Source of the DNA: Brachypodius melanocephalos
Taxonomy: Eukaryota > Chordata > Aves > Passeriformes > Pycnonotidae
Assembly: GCA_013398615.1 (NCBI GenBank)
Contig: VZSR01003049.1
Coordinates: 1,038,979-1,102,978 of the forward strand
Reading direction: 5' to 3'
Length of the DNA stretch: 64,000 bases
The translations under genes and the position numbers were made by a program. This document shows, in pieces, positions 51,161 through 63,375 of this stretch (positions within the stretch are counted from its first letter, which is position 1; each line of letters opens with the position of its first letter). The notes beneath the pieces are model-generated. The model had not been told where the DNA came from and made no database searches. It saw only the letters and a program-made list of their open reading frames with translations.

Positions 51161-51218
51161 CATGAAAAATTGATCCACCGTCCACAAAGTACAAAAAGAT
51201 GTTTTTCTGATTCATCAG
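51161..51218 (+). CDS. DTHD1: DTHD1 small linker exon before the death domain (58 nt)
   Basis: The acceptor is CTCTTTAACAG and the donor TCAG/GTAAGA. It reads His-Glu-Lys-Leu-Ile-His-Arg-Pro-Gln-Ser-Thr-Lys-Arg and six more residues, leaving G, which the last exon completes as Glu. It follows a 3.3 kb intron. Phase on both sides fits only this placement. Confidence 0.85.
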
Positions 51219-51759
51219 GTAAGACAACAACCATTAAATTAATGTCAGTATAAAGAAGATACTTGCTATTTTTCTTTAGTTCCAAGATTTGTTTCAGCTG
51301 TTATTGACGCTTGAAAATGCCGTATACAGGAAGGAAATAGTTAATGTGGTAAGAGATAGTCAAAGGAAGATCTGTTTACCAGGAAATGCAAAAGCTCTTG
51401 TAAGATACTGTTGTGGTGGGATGCTTGAACAGCATATAATTTTGTGTATAAGGAAATCCAGTTTGTACTGGAAAGCTCCAGTATAACTGATGAATCAGTT
51501 ACAGTAAATACTGAAACCCTTGTAATTTTTTGCCAACTTTCTCTATTCAGTTCCAAAAATCACAGGTCATTGCTGAATCTGCTCTTGACTACTGCAGAGC
51601 AGTTACCAAAAATTTGGAAATGATGGGATGATGCTTTCACCAAAGTATAAAACACACCCTATTTAGTTGGGGAGTTTATCCACTGAGCCTTCAGCTTCAA
51701 AAAGCTTTTCAGAAAAAAAGGAAGATTTATTCTTACTTCACTAATTTTTTGCCCTTCAG
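51219..51759 (+). other. DTHD1 intron
   Basis: 541 bases. A 65-codon frame at 51289-51486 lies inside, but including it would break the phase between the flanking exons. Confidence 0.8.
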
Positions 51760-52049
51760 AGGCCCTGTGGAACAACTTGCTGTTTTGGCTTGCAGAAGAG
51801 CTTGCAGAAGATAATACACCATTGTTTGCTTTGCGTTTACCTGTTCGACGGAGCGTACTTCAGCTAGTTAGGCTGAAGTGCCCTGATAATTTGACACACC
51901 AGATTTATGAGCTGCTTTGCTGCTGGGAAAAGACCCTTCCAAAGTCGGCTGATAAACAGCAGCTCCTGTCTCGCTATCTGCAGAAGAGTGGCAGAAGTGA
52001 TCTTTCAGAAGGACTTCGTTTAAAGTGGCAAAATAAGGTGTTCAATTGA
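51760..52049 (+). CDS. DTHD1: DTHD1 last exon: death domain and stop
   Basis: The acceptor is TTTGCCCTTCAG. It reads 95 codons, then TGA at 52047-52049. The sequence Ala-Leu-Trp-Asn-Asn-Leu-Leu-Phe-Trp-Leu-Ala-Glu-Glu-Leu, then Cys-Pro-Asp-Asn-Leu-Thr-His-Gln-Ile-Tyr-Glu-Leu-Leu-Cys-Cys-Trp-Glu and Gly-Arg-Ser-Asp-Leu-Ser-Glu-Gly-Leu fits the helices of a six-helix death-fold bundle, with the usual Trp in the middle and a Leu-Ser-Arg-Tyr-Leu helix before the end. Death domains mediate homotypic protein contacts. Confidence 0.95.
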
Positions 52050-52760
52050 CAGAATCATTGTCAACTCGCAGCCCAATTTATTTTCTTTCTTGTTGAACTG
52101 TATGAATATTTCCATGACACTTCTGGATGAACAGGTGACAGGGATATCAGTCAGGATAAGACTATTAATTTGTTACTTTGCCACCTCTTTACTAAAGCAA
52201 AGTATAATAGCCATGTCCTTGCTTGATAAAAGTGGACATTTCTTATACGGAAAAGTGAGATTTTGAAAATGTAGTTATGAAGAATTATAGACTGATCTGC
52301 ATAGACTTCTGAGGACTTTAACTATTTGCACATGCCATACTCAGTCAACACAATATTTCTACACATTAGAAATTACACATCTTAAACATTAGAAATTATT
52401 CATTATATCATAATCATATGAGTCATTCTATAATATATGGATTAATCTGTGTCCAGTATTAATAACTACCAAGTTCTTCAGATTTAAGCCTAATGTACAG
52501 ACAGAACTTCTTCTTACTTTCAGATTTGATAGTAATTAATTCTGCTTTTATATTCTCTATGAATATTTTTCATACTTGTGAATATCATGCAATATTTCAA
52601 TGTTAGCTCATGAGAATATGTAATCTCTTTCCTGAATTCATGACATTTGTTGCCTCACTTTAAACTGTCATGGCAATGGAGTTTTTCAGGTTACCATCCA
52701 ATATGGAAAAAGAACTATTTCTTCATTAAAAAATTTTAAAATGTATGGCTTTGACATTTT
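52050..52760 (+). other. DTHD1: Probable DTHD1 3' UTR
   Basis: AT-rich sequence following the TGA. No AATAAA is seen nearby; the first plausible polyadenylation signal is ATTAAA at 52725-52730. The extent is a guess. Confidence 0.4.
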
Positions 52761-54083
52761 GTTTGTTATACCAAGTTCTTGTATTGAAGGAACAGATAGA
52801 AAACCAGAAGTATTTGTGCCATTCCTTATTCATGTTTTCAATCTCTAAAAACTCATTTCTTTCCAAAATGCTTACTAAGACTAATGTAATTTTTAAGTCA
52901 GAGCAAGAGCAAGGTTGGTGTTCTATAATGGTGTTTCTACTGAAATAATGTTTACTTTACCATCTTCTGTTATTTACTTCTATATTGCAATCCACCTCAT
53001 AGAACACACCAAAAATATATCTAAACACTAAACTGATTTCTATCCAAGGCAAAAAGTAGCTGGCAAAGTCAGTGAAAAACAATTCTGAGAGCAAGCTGAC
53101 TCCTTGGTAGTTACACATATTGTGATTACACAGGCTGGCACATCTGTGTGACTTCCCTACTGCTTCAGCAACATGCAACAGATGTCTCTTACTTTTAGTC
53201 CACCTGTGCACAATTAATTACTGTTATTCTTCTGATACTGGTTCGATGCACCAATTATTTTCCTTTTTCACGTCTCCTTTAATCACATAATATAAAAAAC
53301 TTAAGTATTAATCTCAATCAAAACATTATTGATTTAAAATTTATTCATTTTTAGGCTATTTAGAAACTCTGCATGTCTTTCTGGCAAATCTTGTGATACA
53401 TTGCTAGTCTATGTATTTTATTTATAGAGGTCATATATTTGCAAAATTTACAAATTTCTATTTTAAATGAGAAAATTGCACAGAAAAAGAAAAGATAAAT
53501 AGGAATAGTATTAATTAGTTTTATTCATCTAGTCACTAATGTCTCATCCCATGTTATTATCAAATTTTAGATGTAAGATATGAGTAATTTAACCCCTTCT
53601 CTCATAACAACCATCCTTTCTTTGTTTGGTTTGTTTGGGTTTTTTCGGTTTGTTGTTGGGGTTTGTTTTTTTTTTTTTTTAATAAATAGTGTCTTTTAAC
53701 TGTAAGCTGGCTTCTTATTAGAGGAAATATCACACTTTTCCCAACTCTCAGCACTTTTGCCATGAGGCATTTGTCATAAGTGCCTTGAGGACTAAATATT
53801 CATTCATCAGATATCATTTCATCAGATATCTTCAGCATGTATGTACATTAGGATCATGGTTCAATGTATGATGGTAGGACAAACAATACTGGAAATATTG
53901 CTAAAAAATTGACTTCGTTTCTCCACCAAAATTAAAACTGTTTGATACAGCTTCCAATGTTCTGCCACGAGATGGCATCTTTGTCTAACAAAAAAAATAA
54001 TGCATGTATTTCAAAAGCTGAGAAATACAAGCATAAAACACTGCTAAAAAGTAATCTATAAAGGCCTGGATATTCCACACAGT
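52761..54083. other. Intergenic, nothing recognised
   Basis: AT-rich. Contains a short direct repeat of CATCAGATATC at about 53805-53829 and a G/T-rich tract with a T run at about 53620-53681. Confidence 0.6.
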
Positions 54084-54268
54084 ATCAGACACTGAAACAG
54101 GTTGCCTAGAGAAGTTGTGGATGCACCTTTCCTGTAGGTGTTCAGGGCCAGGATGGGGCCATGAGCAACCGGGTCTAGTGAAAGGTGTTCCTTCCCATGG
54201 AAGTGGGGGTGGAAATATATTCTTTTTAAGGTCCCTTTGAACACAAACCATTCTATTACTATATGGGC
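54084..54268 (+). mobile_element. CR1 LINE 3' fragment
   Basis: CAGACACTGAAACAGGTTGC, GTTGTGGATGCACCTTTCC, GTTCAGGGCCAGGATGGGG and an ACCATTCTATTACTATAT tail give the CR1 3' end in plus orientation. Confidence 0.85.
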
Positions 54269-57200
54269 AACACCATTTAGGACAGGCAGTAAGAATTGTG
54301 AGCACTTCAGTAACATCTATAGAAAAAGAAAACTGCATTCCACGGAATTTGAGATTATTGTTTACATTAATTGAACAGTAAAGCTAAATGAAACTTGCCA
54401 CATTAAAATCTAATTTTTATTATTAACAAGCATTAATCAAGTGGCTGAATAAAAACGTATTTTATTAAATAGAACAAAAATTACTAATAAGCTAGAATAA
54501 AATATTAGCAATTTTAAATATACTACCTGATATTCTTTTCCTCTGAGGAATGCCTTAGGTCTTCTGGGTATTTTTGTCTATTTGTAGTAACTCTCATTTG
54601 TACTTTGAAATGAGTAACGAGTCTTGCTGCAGCCCAGCAAACCTGAACTGGCTGGTGACATACTTTTCCTCTATTCTTCTGCTTCCTCATCTCTCCCATC
54701 AGTTCTTCCTTGTGCTGGGACTTTCCTACCTACTGCTCCATGTAACTTTCACAGCTTTCAATCCTACTTTTTTGATATTTCATCTCCTGAAAAAAACATA
54801 GCTAAAAAAACATTCCCAGCTCATACAAACATTTTGACAGAAGAACACTTTAGCAAAAAAAAAAAAAAAAAATAAACCATATATGCAGAACAAATATTCT
54901 TATGCCTTCCCCCACTGTTTCTTTTGTTCTACCAGACAGGCACTGGAGCACCTTCCTTGTCTAGGTCTTGCGGACCTCAGGGACTCTTGGCAGGAGGAGG
55001 GAATGCAGAGTGTGGGATGTGTGTATTTCCCTTCATGTTAGGTCTCAACCAACAAGCTTATATACAGAAATGGTTTTGATTCCATTTTTCTGGTCAGAAA
55101 AGAGACTCTTCACACTCTAAAGTTCCTAGGCTGTAAATAAAACCACCAGACAAAATAGGTTTCAGACCAATGTGTGGCCTTCTGTACAAACGAATGACAT
55201 CAGCAGCAATGAGTCCTGAAAATGTAACTTTTCATAGTTAAAGTAAATTAAGATCAAGCTGTAGCAAGATCCAGAGACCTCTTCCAGAGGAAAGTCATAC
55301 TGGACATGTCAAATGAGCTGTTTCTCCAACCTTATGAATGGAAGAATACCTAACATCTACTTTTACTGAATAACAAATGCCAGTTACAGCCTGATATGGC
55401 TCAACTATTGATATGGAAAGTTCAATTTCTTAACTACTATCAATTGCTATCAGTTGCTATCAGTTGCTCTTTGCTTTTCAGGCAACCAGATATTGTCTCC
55501 CAAATGAAAGAGAGATTTAAACTCATAGAACTGCAAGTGGCAAAATGTGGAAAAGAATGAGAAGTGCATGACATAAATCTACTCCTTATGTGTTTTTATT
55601 GACTATGAAAAGAGTTGTAGGACAAAAAGCAATAGCTGAGCTTTATGGCTTAGAATGTGTATGTTTTCTAACTCTAAAGAAAAGGTGAAACTCCGTGTTT
55701 CTGTTAAACAATGATGACAACTGAGAGGAAAAGGAGCTAAGATAGGAAGCCAGTTGTTCAGAAAGAAATCACCTAGACAACTATAATTTGGCTAACTGAA
55801 GAAAGTAGTTTATTACTTAAGTACTGAACAGTTAGTCAAATAAAAAAGGAAGAAAAATAAATATTCCTTTTGTGACATTGTTATAGGATGGATTGCCATC
55901 TGAGACAATGAAGTGCAAAGGCATATAGCAGACTTTGCATAATCAACATTTAAAACACAAATCTCTACTTAATGAAACAAGGTTCAATGATCAGGATCAG
56001 TAAACTGATTAATACAACAGATCTTTAATTAAAAAACTGAAGATGATATTTAATCAATATCCCATCCAAGCCCCTTTCAAAAATGAGTTGTTTTTTATTC
56101 AGATAGCCTTCAGTAAGTACTGTTGACACAGAACTACTTATAGTGAAGTCATCTTCAAGCACAAGAGTCTCAACTTAAAAGCTTCTCCCAAGGGAATTGG
56201 GAGGGAGCCCACACACAGAGCAGTTTGGTGGGAGAGCCAGAGAAAAGGCTCCTTTCAGCTTTTCTCAACAGCTCATTTCAGTGAGGTCTTAAATGCAGTG
56301 AGATAAACCCCTGAAAAAGCAGGAGCACTCAGGAAATTGGCATAAAATAGCTTGGTTGAAATCATTCCCTCCTTTCCATAACATTTCTGCACCTTACCTG
56401 AAGACACAACAAGAAGTCCTTGAGCAAACCCAATATAATTAGAAAAACTATCAATCAAAGAAATGCAATATTTTCAATACCTCAAAAAATTTCAACTTTT
56501 TCATATACTATTAGAGATAATCAAAAGACTTATTATGGATTAGTAATCTACAGTAATATTATAAAAAATTATAGTAAAGTTCACAAGAATAGAAAAGCAG
56601 AGTTCATGTTCCACCCTTTCCCCATGAACAATAAAACTGTCATAAACATAAGAAAAATGATTCTATAATAATGCAAGTGTAAGACTTTGTTCTTATCTCT
56701 AGTCTACGTGAAAGACAAGACTTCATCATTACTATTGTAACCCTATTCTTAGTCTTTAAAAAAAACTCATATGCTTTTGAACTCTTCATTACATATATAA
56801 ATTCTTTATTTAACAGTGGGTATACCCCCTTGACTGAAGATTTTTCAAAGCATTATATGAAGTCTTACATGTCTACACCTCACCGGCCTTTTTTTTGTCC
56901 TTTGAACACCTACCACAGCGTTGTTCCCATTAAGACCTTTTGTGCTATAGCTTCCCAAGCGGAAAAAAAAGGTGCTTCTTCAACTTATTATACTTTAAAA
57001 TCCATACATAATCTTTTTCATCATTGTACTCTATTTAGAAGTCCAATTTTGAATGTATGACTTCCAGAAATGTTCTTTTGTCAGATTATGACCAAAGCAG
57101 ACTAATTATTTATCAGAAAATGAAAGAATTTAATAGAACTGGAAGGATTCCAGCCAGGATTAGTATTACTACATGGCAGTTTCATACTGCAAGTGCCAAT

Positions 57201-60200
57201 TCAACCAGCAGATATCACAGGAGAGCTTCTACAATGATACTATTTTCTGTATTTTCAGGCCTAAAATCAATATGTAAAAGTCATTTCACTAAGAAAATGG
57301 AAGAGAAACTCCTGAAGGACTTTTCATTATTCACTTGTCTCTTAATGAGTTATCCCATTTTAGAGTATCTTGAGGTCAACAGATGCAAATAATTTAAGAT
57401 GCAGATATTATGCGATCAGAAATAGGAATGTTTTCATTCTATTAACATCAATATTTTGTTAAAATCAATGTCCATGCCTGAAGAATCGAGGAAATTTTAA
57501 AATAGGGTTGAAGGAATAAAAAAAGTTAGAAATGACAGAGAATCAAACATGTAAAAATATTTTGGGGTGTTCTATTTCTAAAAGAAAGGAGGAAATTATT
57601 TTAAAGTGAGGAAACTTGTAACAAAATCAGAAGACCTTATTGTTCTACATAATTGCAAAGATTTTAAGAAACTAGAAAACTTATTTGAGATAAGTGAATA
57701 ATTACTAATGAAGAGAGCCAGTTTACATTCTCTAAATATCTCTTGTGAAGTTTTGATGAAATGCCATTTCTTATGGAAAACAAGATGCTACAAAAAATCA
57801 GGATGTTTATTGGGAATATTTCCAAAGAAATAAATTAAGCTGATACAATAACTGATTTGATTATACTTATAAAACTAAATTCAAATGGAGGATACTTAAG
57901 CTCATTTCTTATTTACATGTAGAGAAATTCCTAAAAGTCTAGATTTTTTGTCAGGCTGGAGGTAAAACAGTGAAAGCATCCTGCTATTTTTTTAAACTAC
58001 ATAAACAATTTCCAGAATGGTCCAGAACAAATGGTACCAAGAGCTGTGCATACAGCTGAATGGCTTAGAACTAAAGAAGGAAGACGAGGTAAAACTACAG
58101 TCATGCACTTGTAAAGTCAGTAAAGCTAATGTGGGTTTACTCAACCATTTGCACCCCATCTATTTCACCCTCAGGCCTTGGTTGGGAGTCTTTTTCATTC
58201 ATTGGTTATATGCAATATAAGTGCTGTGAGTTTTAATCAAAAACTTCATATTGTTCTCATCATTGCTGTTTAAATATAAGTAAAATCCCACTAATTACTC
58301 AAAAAATATTTCTAAGAGGCACAGCAAACTGTCATTCCCACTCTAGAAGAGGTTGAGGAGACATCCTCTGCAGCATTATGCATGATTGTACTTATGTATT
58401 TTCAGAGTGAACTTAAAGTACCAAATCTTTGCTGAGCCCTTCTGCAGAGATGGAATAAGTAAAAGAATGGGAAAAGGGAGAAACGTTTTTCAAAGGAAAC
58501 TAAAAAAAGTTTTGGTTAAAAGGACTAAATACTACAAGCATTTTAAAATGCAGTTTTTAAAGTTCATGGAAAGTTTTAGAAGAGCAGTCTTCAACGGTGG
58601 AGAACTATGTCACAGGGAGAGGCTTCTCTGTACATTTTTGTGTTCCTAGATTATACAAACTGATGGAAACTGGATAGGAATTATCAACATATCCTTTATA
58701 CTGGTTTCTCTATCCACCTCTTCTTGCAAGCAGGCTACTGCCACTCTTTATCACATTACAAACTGTACATGGACAGACACACATACACACTCCTAAACCT
58801 GACAGGGAGTAGCCTCAGTTTGTGTCTAAAACAGGTGTAAAATCAACCTGATTTGTGGTTTCCTGGCTGACAATAAACTGCTGTCAAATCTTTGTCTCTT
58901 TTGTTCTTCAGTGAGTGGTAACCATGGATACCCTAGGCAATAAAGTTCACTGATCCACAATGCTGTAATTCAGGGTGTGTTTATGTAGCTGATTTTGTTC
59001 TGGAACCCCCAGAAGATAAAACTAGTAATTCAGAGTGAAATGGAAATTAGCTACTAGTTAAGATTTTGCTTGTGTTTTAATTTTTTTTTAAATGCTTTGT
59101 TGAACAACATAATTACTTTCCCTGAATAATTTATGACTGCCAGCCTGCCCTATTGAAATGCTCATATTAATTTTAATGAGCTTGTCAAAGCTCTTCTAGC
59201 CATTTTATATTGAATAGATTTAGCTGGGGTAATATTTTAACCCATTGCTCCTTTTAACAAACATAAAAATCTGTTTTATATAAAATATCTTTTTTACTTT
59301 CAATTTATAAATTGGCATCTCTAGTTCATTCAAATAGTAGTAACATTACTATATTTCCATATCAATTTAAAGTTTATCTCTGCAGGAAAAAAAATCTTGG
59401 AAAAAAGATAGATTTTTTAGCTATTTGGACTAGAGGGCATAAGTGTTTCAATTACGAGTGTTTGGATGCAATGTTTGCATTTACATTAGTGGTTTTTTCC
59501 AAAGTTTAAATTTATAGCAGCTATAATTTTTTGTTTTATTCTGAGCAGACTGCAACATATCTGATGTGCATGACTTTGTTGTTTCCCACTGTGTAGCTGT
59601 TTATACTTTTATCCAGTAATTTCTACTTTAGCTGTTTTTCATCACTAAAATTAGTTTTAACTGTTGTTCCACAAATAATATAAAAACTGATAGTATAGAC
59701 ATCATTCAAACTTCCCCTTTTTCTTGAATGCCTTCCTCAGAGCATTCCTGATGGGCCTCTTGGAACATCAGCATGTACTTGACGAATGGTGTTTTTATCT
59801 CTACTTAGCCATGTCAGGACTAAGGGTAAACTCTGGGGTCAAAGATACAAAAAATATGTGTAAGAACTAAGGTGAGCAGTTTTGTGTAGAAATTTAAGGA
59901 GCAGGAAAAGAAATGTTACTATTGCTACATGCAAAGGGACAGGAACGTGCATCCTTAACTGATGGAGTTTGGATTAGGTAACACTGGTTTTTTTTTTCCA
60001 TGAGGACTGATTTGGTTCTGTCAACTCTTTCTGAAATACAGAAACAGTGTAAAACTTATTTGTATGTTCGTCATTCTGGTAAGGAACGGAAACAGTCTTC
60101 TTCAAAAGCCCAAAAAACTCATTAGATGTATCTATATGGCTTGGGTGAGGTAAATTTCCATGAAAAACACTCTGGCAATAAAAGGACAAGGAGATAATTT

Positions 60201-61119
60201 CTTTCCAATTTTATCTATAGGAAATTATTTCAAAGTCTTCTAACTGCAGTAGTCTCAGAACTGCAGTCTTAAAATCTGAAACCAAAGGTCAGTTTTGTAG
60301 ACAGTGACATCCAGCTTATTCTTCTACTGCTATAGCTCTTCAGATTTTTTTTAAAACTGAGCTCATAAATCTGTGATGTTAGTCCCTGATGATGATAAAT
60401 TAGTTTGGGATATGAGGACTCATTCACTAAACAGACATTCTACTACCTAAAAATAAAATTCTATTCAAAAATTAGGTTATATACAATATTAGTCTGAAAA
60501 TTTAAAATATTTTTTTAAAAAGCTAGAAGATTAATTTAAGTACAAGGAACTAGTACATTTTGAGATAAATTAATACTGGAAAGTGCTTGCATAAACGACT
60601 AATGCTGCTTCAGTTTTAAAAGGTTGATAAAGGCTTAAATACTAGAAGTGGAAAAAATTCAGATCATTCCTATGGTAGCGGCGTTATGCTCAGCAGTAGA
60701 ATATGCTCAGTAAGGGGAGATTCTTTAGAAGAAGACAGGACTTTCTATCACCTATGGTCAGAGAAAATAATCCAGAAACATCTGTAGTGGAGGGTGGAAA
60801 AAAGGTAATTATAGTACCCTACACATGCCACATCAGTAGCCACAAAGATGGTTGTTATAGCAGAAATCAAAAGTATTTGAGTTTTAAATTTTTTGTATTT
60901 TAAGTAATGGTAGGAATGTCTCTCATAAATTGCTCCCACTTGTGCTAAAATTCAGCCACTGTGTGCTATGAAGTGGGACAAGATTTCTCAGTGACACCAA
61001 ATAAAATACTGACTCCCTGAAAGATAATTTATTTCAGTTCTTTAGATGCTTGAATCTGGGAGAATTGAGATTACATGTAACAGACAAATATGCCTTGAGA
61101 ATTCATGGAATATACCAAT
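54269..61119. other. Intergenic, no gene recognised
   Basis: AT-rich. Contains a three-unit 10-base tandem repeat (TTGCTATCAG-like) at 55439-55470. Plus frames at 56830-57060 and 57057-57392 and others are not supported by splice sites, domains or composition. Confidence 0.6.
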
Positions 61120-61270
61120 GTTGAGTATTAGAGTGAGCATTTCCAGCAGATTGAGGGAAGTAACCCTCCCCCTCTACTCACCCCTGGTTAAGCATATCTG
61201 GAGTGCTGTGTCCAGTTCTGGGCTCCTTGGTACGAGAGAGGTGTGGAGTTCCTGAAGCAGTTCCAGCATC
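61120..61270 (+). mobile_element. Decayed CR1 LINE fragment
   Basis: Contains a CAGATTGAGGGAAGTAACCC / TCCCCCTCTACTCACCCCTG / TGGAGTGCTGTGTCCAGTTC order, which is the CR1 ORF2 C-terminal region (Arg-Glu-Val-Thr-Leu-Pro-Leu-Tyr-Ser-like). No 3' tail. Confidence 0.75.
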
Positions 61271-63081
61271 CATGCACAATATCTCTTCCTACATTTTTGC
61301 TCTTAACATCCCATCACTGCTATTTAAACTAAAGCTTGTATCTGAAGAACTGATTACCCACAATCTCTAGTATAAATGGAAATATCCTTTGAACACTTCT
61401 AATCTGCCAACACTATCCCAGTTACTGTGGGTACTAAGATTGGCATTGGAAAATATTCATTGAGCAACTCAATCTTCTGTTGCTTCTTGAGAGTGATACA
61501 CTAGAATGCACACTTCTACATGTATGAAAATTTAACATTATCATTGACAAAGAGATGTTTTTCCATGGCATGATGCAGTCACTTGGCCATTTCAACTTGT
61601 TTTTTACTTCAGTTGAATTTAATAAGATTCCTGAACCACTACGACTCCTCAGCAGCAGCCTTGTATCCGTGTAGGGTGTTCAGATGCTTGGTGTGGGAGG
61701 GGATCCTCCCTGTATACCACATTCTGCCACTCCACTCAAAGGATGTTCAAGGTACATAGGAAAGATCATTCAAGATGGTTCAAGGTTAGTCAGGGATGTA
61801 TGGTCCAGCTTGAACTGAAGTATTGGATTTTAACAGCCATTGCAAAAGTTCAATAAATATTGTCTTTCTTCCTACCACTCAATTTCCCTTTAGAGGTTTT
61901 GCAGAGAAAAAGTAAGAAAAATAACCTCTTAATCACTAAATAGCTCTTCTTTCTATACAAAACATTTTAGTAGGGATAGATTTTATTATCCCATTTTGAT
62001 AGCCTCCCAGATTGATGTGCTATTCTGGATTCAGAATTTAGAAAGATTAACAGTCCTCCCCACCATCTTCTAAAAACAACTGATTGAAAAATAAAAGCTT
62101 TCAAAATATTTGAGAGAACATAGAATCACTCAGTTAAAGTGAGTGAGATCAGATAAAGCCTTTTATCTAGGTCATGCACCTACCTGATACCAATCACTGT
62201 GCTTCAAGAGTAACCAAGGATCTAACCCACAGCTCCTTTTCTTTGTAATATGCTCTACATTTTACTTCCTACATAGAATTGGAAGTCTTTGGCATCCACA
62301 ACCAGACATTCTTGCCTTTATATGCAAGAAGCTTAGCCACCAAATTAATTTCCTGTCCCACTAAACCACTAAAAATCACATAACAATTATTAGAACATGA
62401 ATACATGTAATTCTCAGTCCAAAATCATTAAGTATCATTATCTTAGAGCACTCATATATTTTTCACCTTTACTGAAGCTCCTGTTCACATGTATCTCCAA
62501 TTTCACTGACGCATACAGTGCTAAAGAAAGCTCTTACCCAGTGAATAGAAGGTGATACAAAATATTACATTTATTTCTTCCAGACAAAAATCCAGAAAAA
62601 TCATTCCCTGAATAGCAGTACCAGAAAAACAAACAAACAAACAAACAAACAACAAAACAAAACAAACAAACAAAAAAACCCCAAACCTACTTGTTTTTTT
62701 AGTTTGAGAAAATACTTATCATTAAAACAATACTGGCTTGGCCATGATCATCACAGGACTGAAGTACAGATGCCCTTCATTCATTTAATCACATACTTAC
62801 AACTTATCTCAGAAAAAAATTATCAGTTTTCAAGAGACTATTCCAAAGGAAAGAAACTACATAGAAAAGGATATTAAATATTTATTGATCTTTTAAAAAA
62901 GCCAAAACAACCCAACATTTGCAGCAAAGTTACTGTTCAGAAAAAAAGAAAAATGCTCCAGAAGAGTAGCAAAATTATATATTCAACTAAATTCAGACCT
63001 TTTTAAAAAAAATTTAGGGGACATAAACCTATTGCCTCAGTATTAAATGTTTTACATCTATTTAAACCTTTAAGGTCTTGT
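61271..63081. other. Intergenic, nothing but simple repeats
   Basis: AT-rich, with an AAAC repeat at 62624-62679. No gene recognised. Confidence 0.6.
62624..62679. repeat. AAAC simple repeat
   Basis: About 55 bases of CAAA units with a few CAAAA variants, ending in an A-rich and C-rich patch. Confidence 0.8.
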
Positions 63082-63375
63082 TGTGCAGTTTTTGGCTGAG
63101 GCAAAGTTCATTTTCTTCACAGTCAACATCATACACAACAGAGTGCTGCCTTCTTGGGGATAGCTGAACATCAGCTTACCCATGGGAAGCAGTGAATGAA
63201 TTCCTTGGTTTGCTTTCCTGTGTGCAGAACCTTTGCTTTCCTTATTAAACTGTATTTCACTCAGCCCACAGGTTTTCTCACTTTTACCCTTATGATTGTC
63301 TCCCCCATCTCACCAGGGGGGAGTGAGTGAGCAACTGCGTGGGGCTTGGTTGCCAGCTGGGCTTAAACCACAACA
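63082..63375 (+). mobile_element. Second solo LTR, ERVL-like, internally shortened
   Basis: Starts TGTGCAGTTTTTGGCTGAGG and GTTCATTTTCTTCACAGT, continues with GCTGAACATCAGCTTACCC, GTGAATGAATTCCTTGG, a TATTAAACTGT polyadenylation region, and GTGAGTGAGCAACTGCG, and ends GCTTAAACCACAACA. These landmarks fit an abundant passerine LTR, but the 5' third looks deleted between about 63122 and 63145. Flanks CTTGT (63077-63081) and CATGT (63376-63380) may be a decayed 5-base target duplication. No viral genes. Confidence 0.75.

Larger units (their letters stand above)
41106..52049 (+). other. DTHD1: DTHD1 gene span (5' exon missing)
   Basis: DTHD1 is a death-domain-containing protein of poorly known function, expressed in photoreceptor and ciliated tissues according to what I know of the mammalian gene. 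Nine exons (808, 328, 180, 245, 165, 290, 245, 58 and 290 nt) with GT-AG borders join in one frame of 868 residues ending in TGA at 52047-52049. The order is an acidic Ser/Glu/Lys-rich N-terminal region (residues 1-270), a ZU5-like beta-rich part (about 270-440), a UPA-like part (about 440-750) and a death domain (about 755-868). This UNC5/ankyrin-like layout suggests an adaptor in a protein complex; that is inference. The first two bases at 41106 complete a codon from an unseen upstream exon. Identification also relies on its known position next to ARAP2. Confidence 0.92.

Noticed and set aside
51289..51486. Possible extra DTHD1 exon between 51218 and 51760
   Set aside because: The exons on either side join in phase without it, and no acceptor-donor pair keeps the frame.
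57057..57392. 111-codon plus open frame downstream of DTHD1
   Set aside because: No domain, splice or promoter signal; length is within chance expectation for this composition and window size.
62624..62679. Regular AAAC array considered as a CRISPR-like or structured repeat
   Set aside because: A plain tetranucleotide microsatellite without spacers, in a vertebrate genome.
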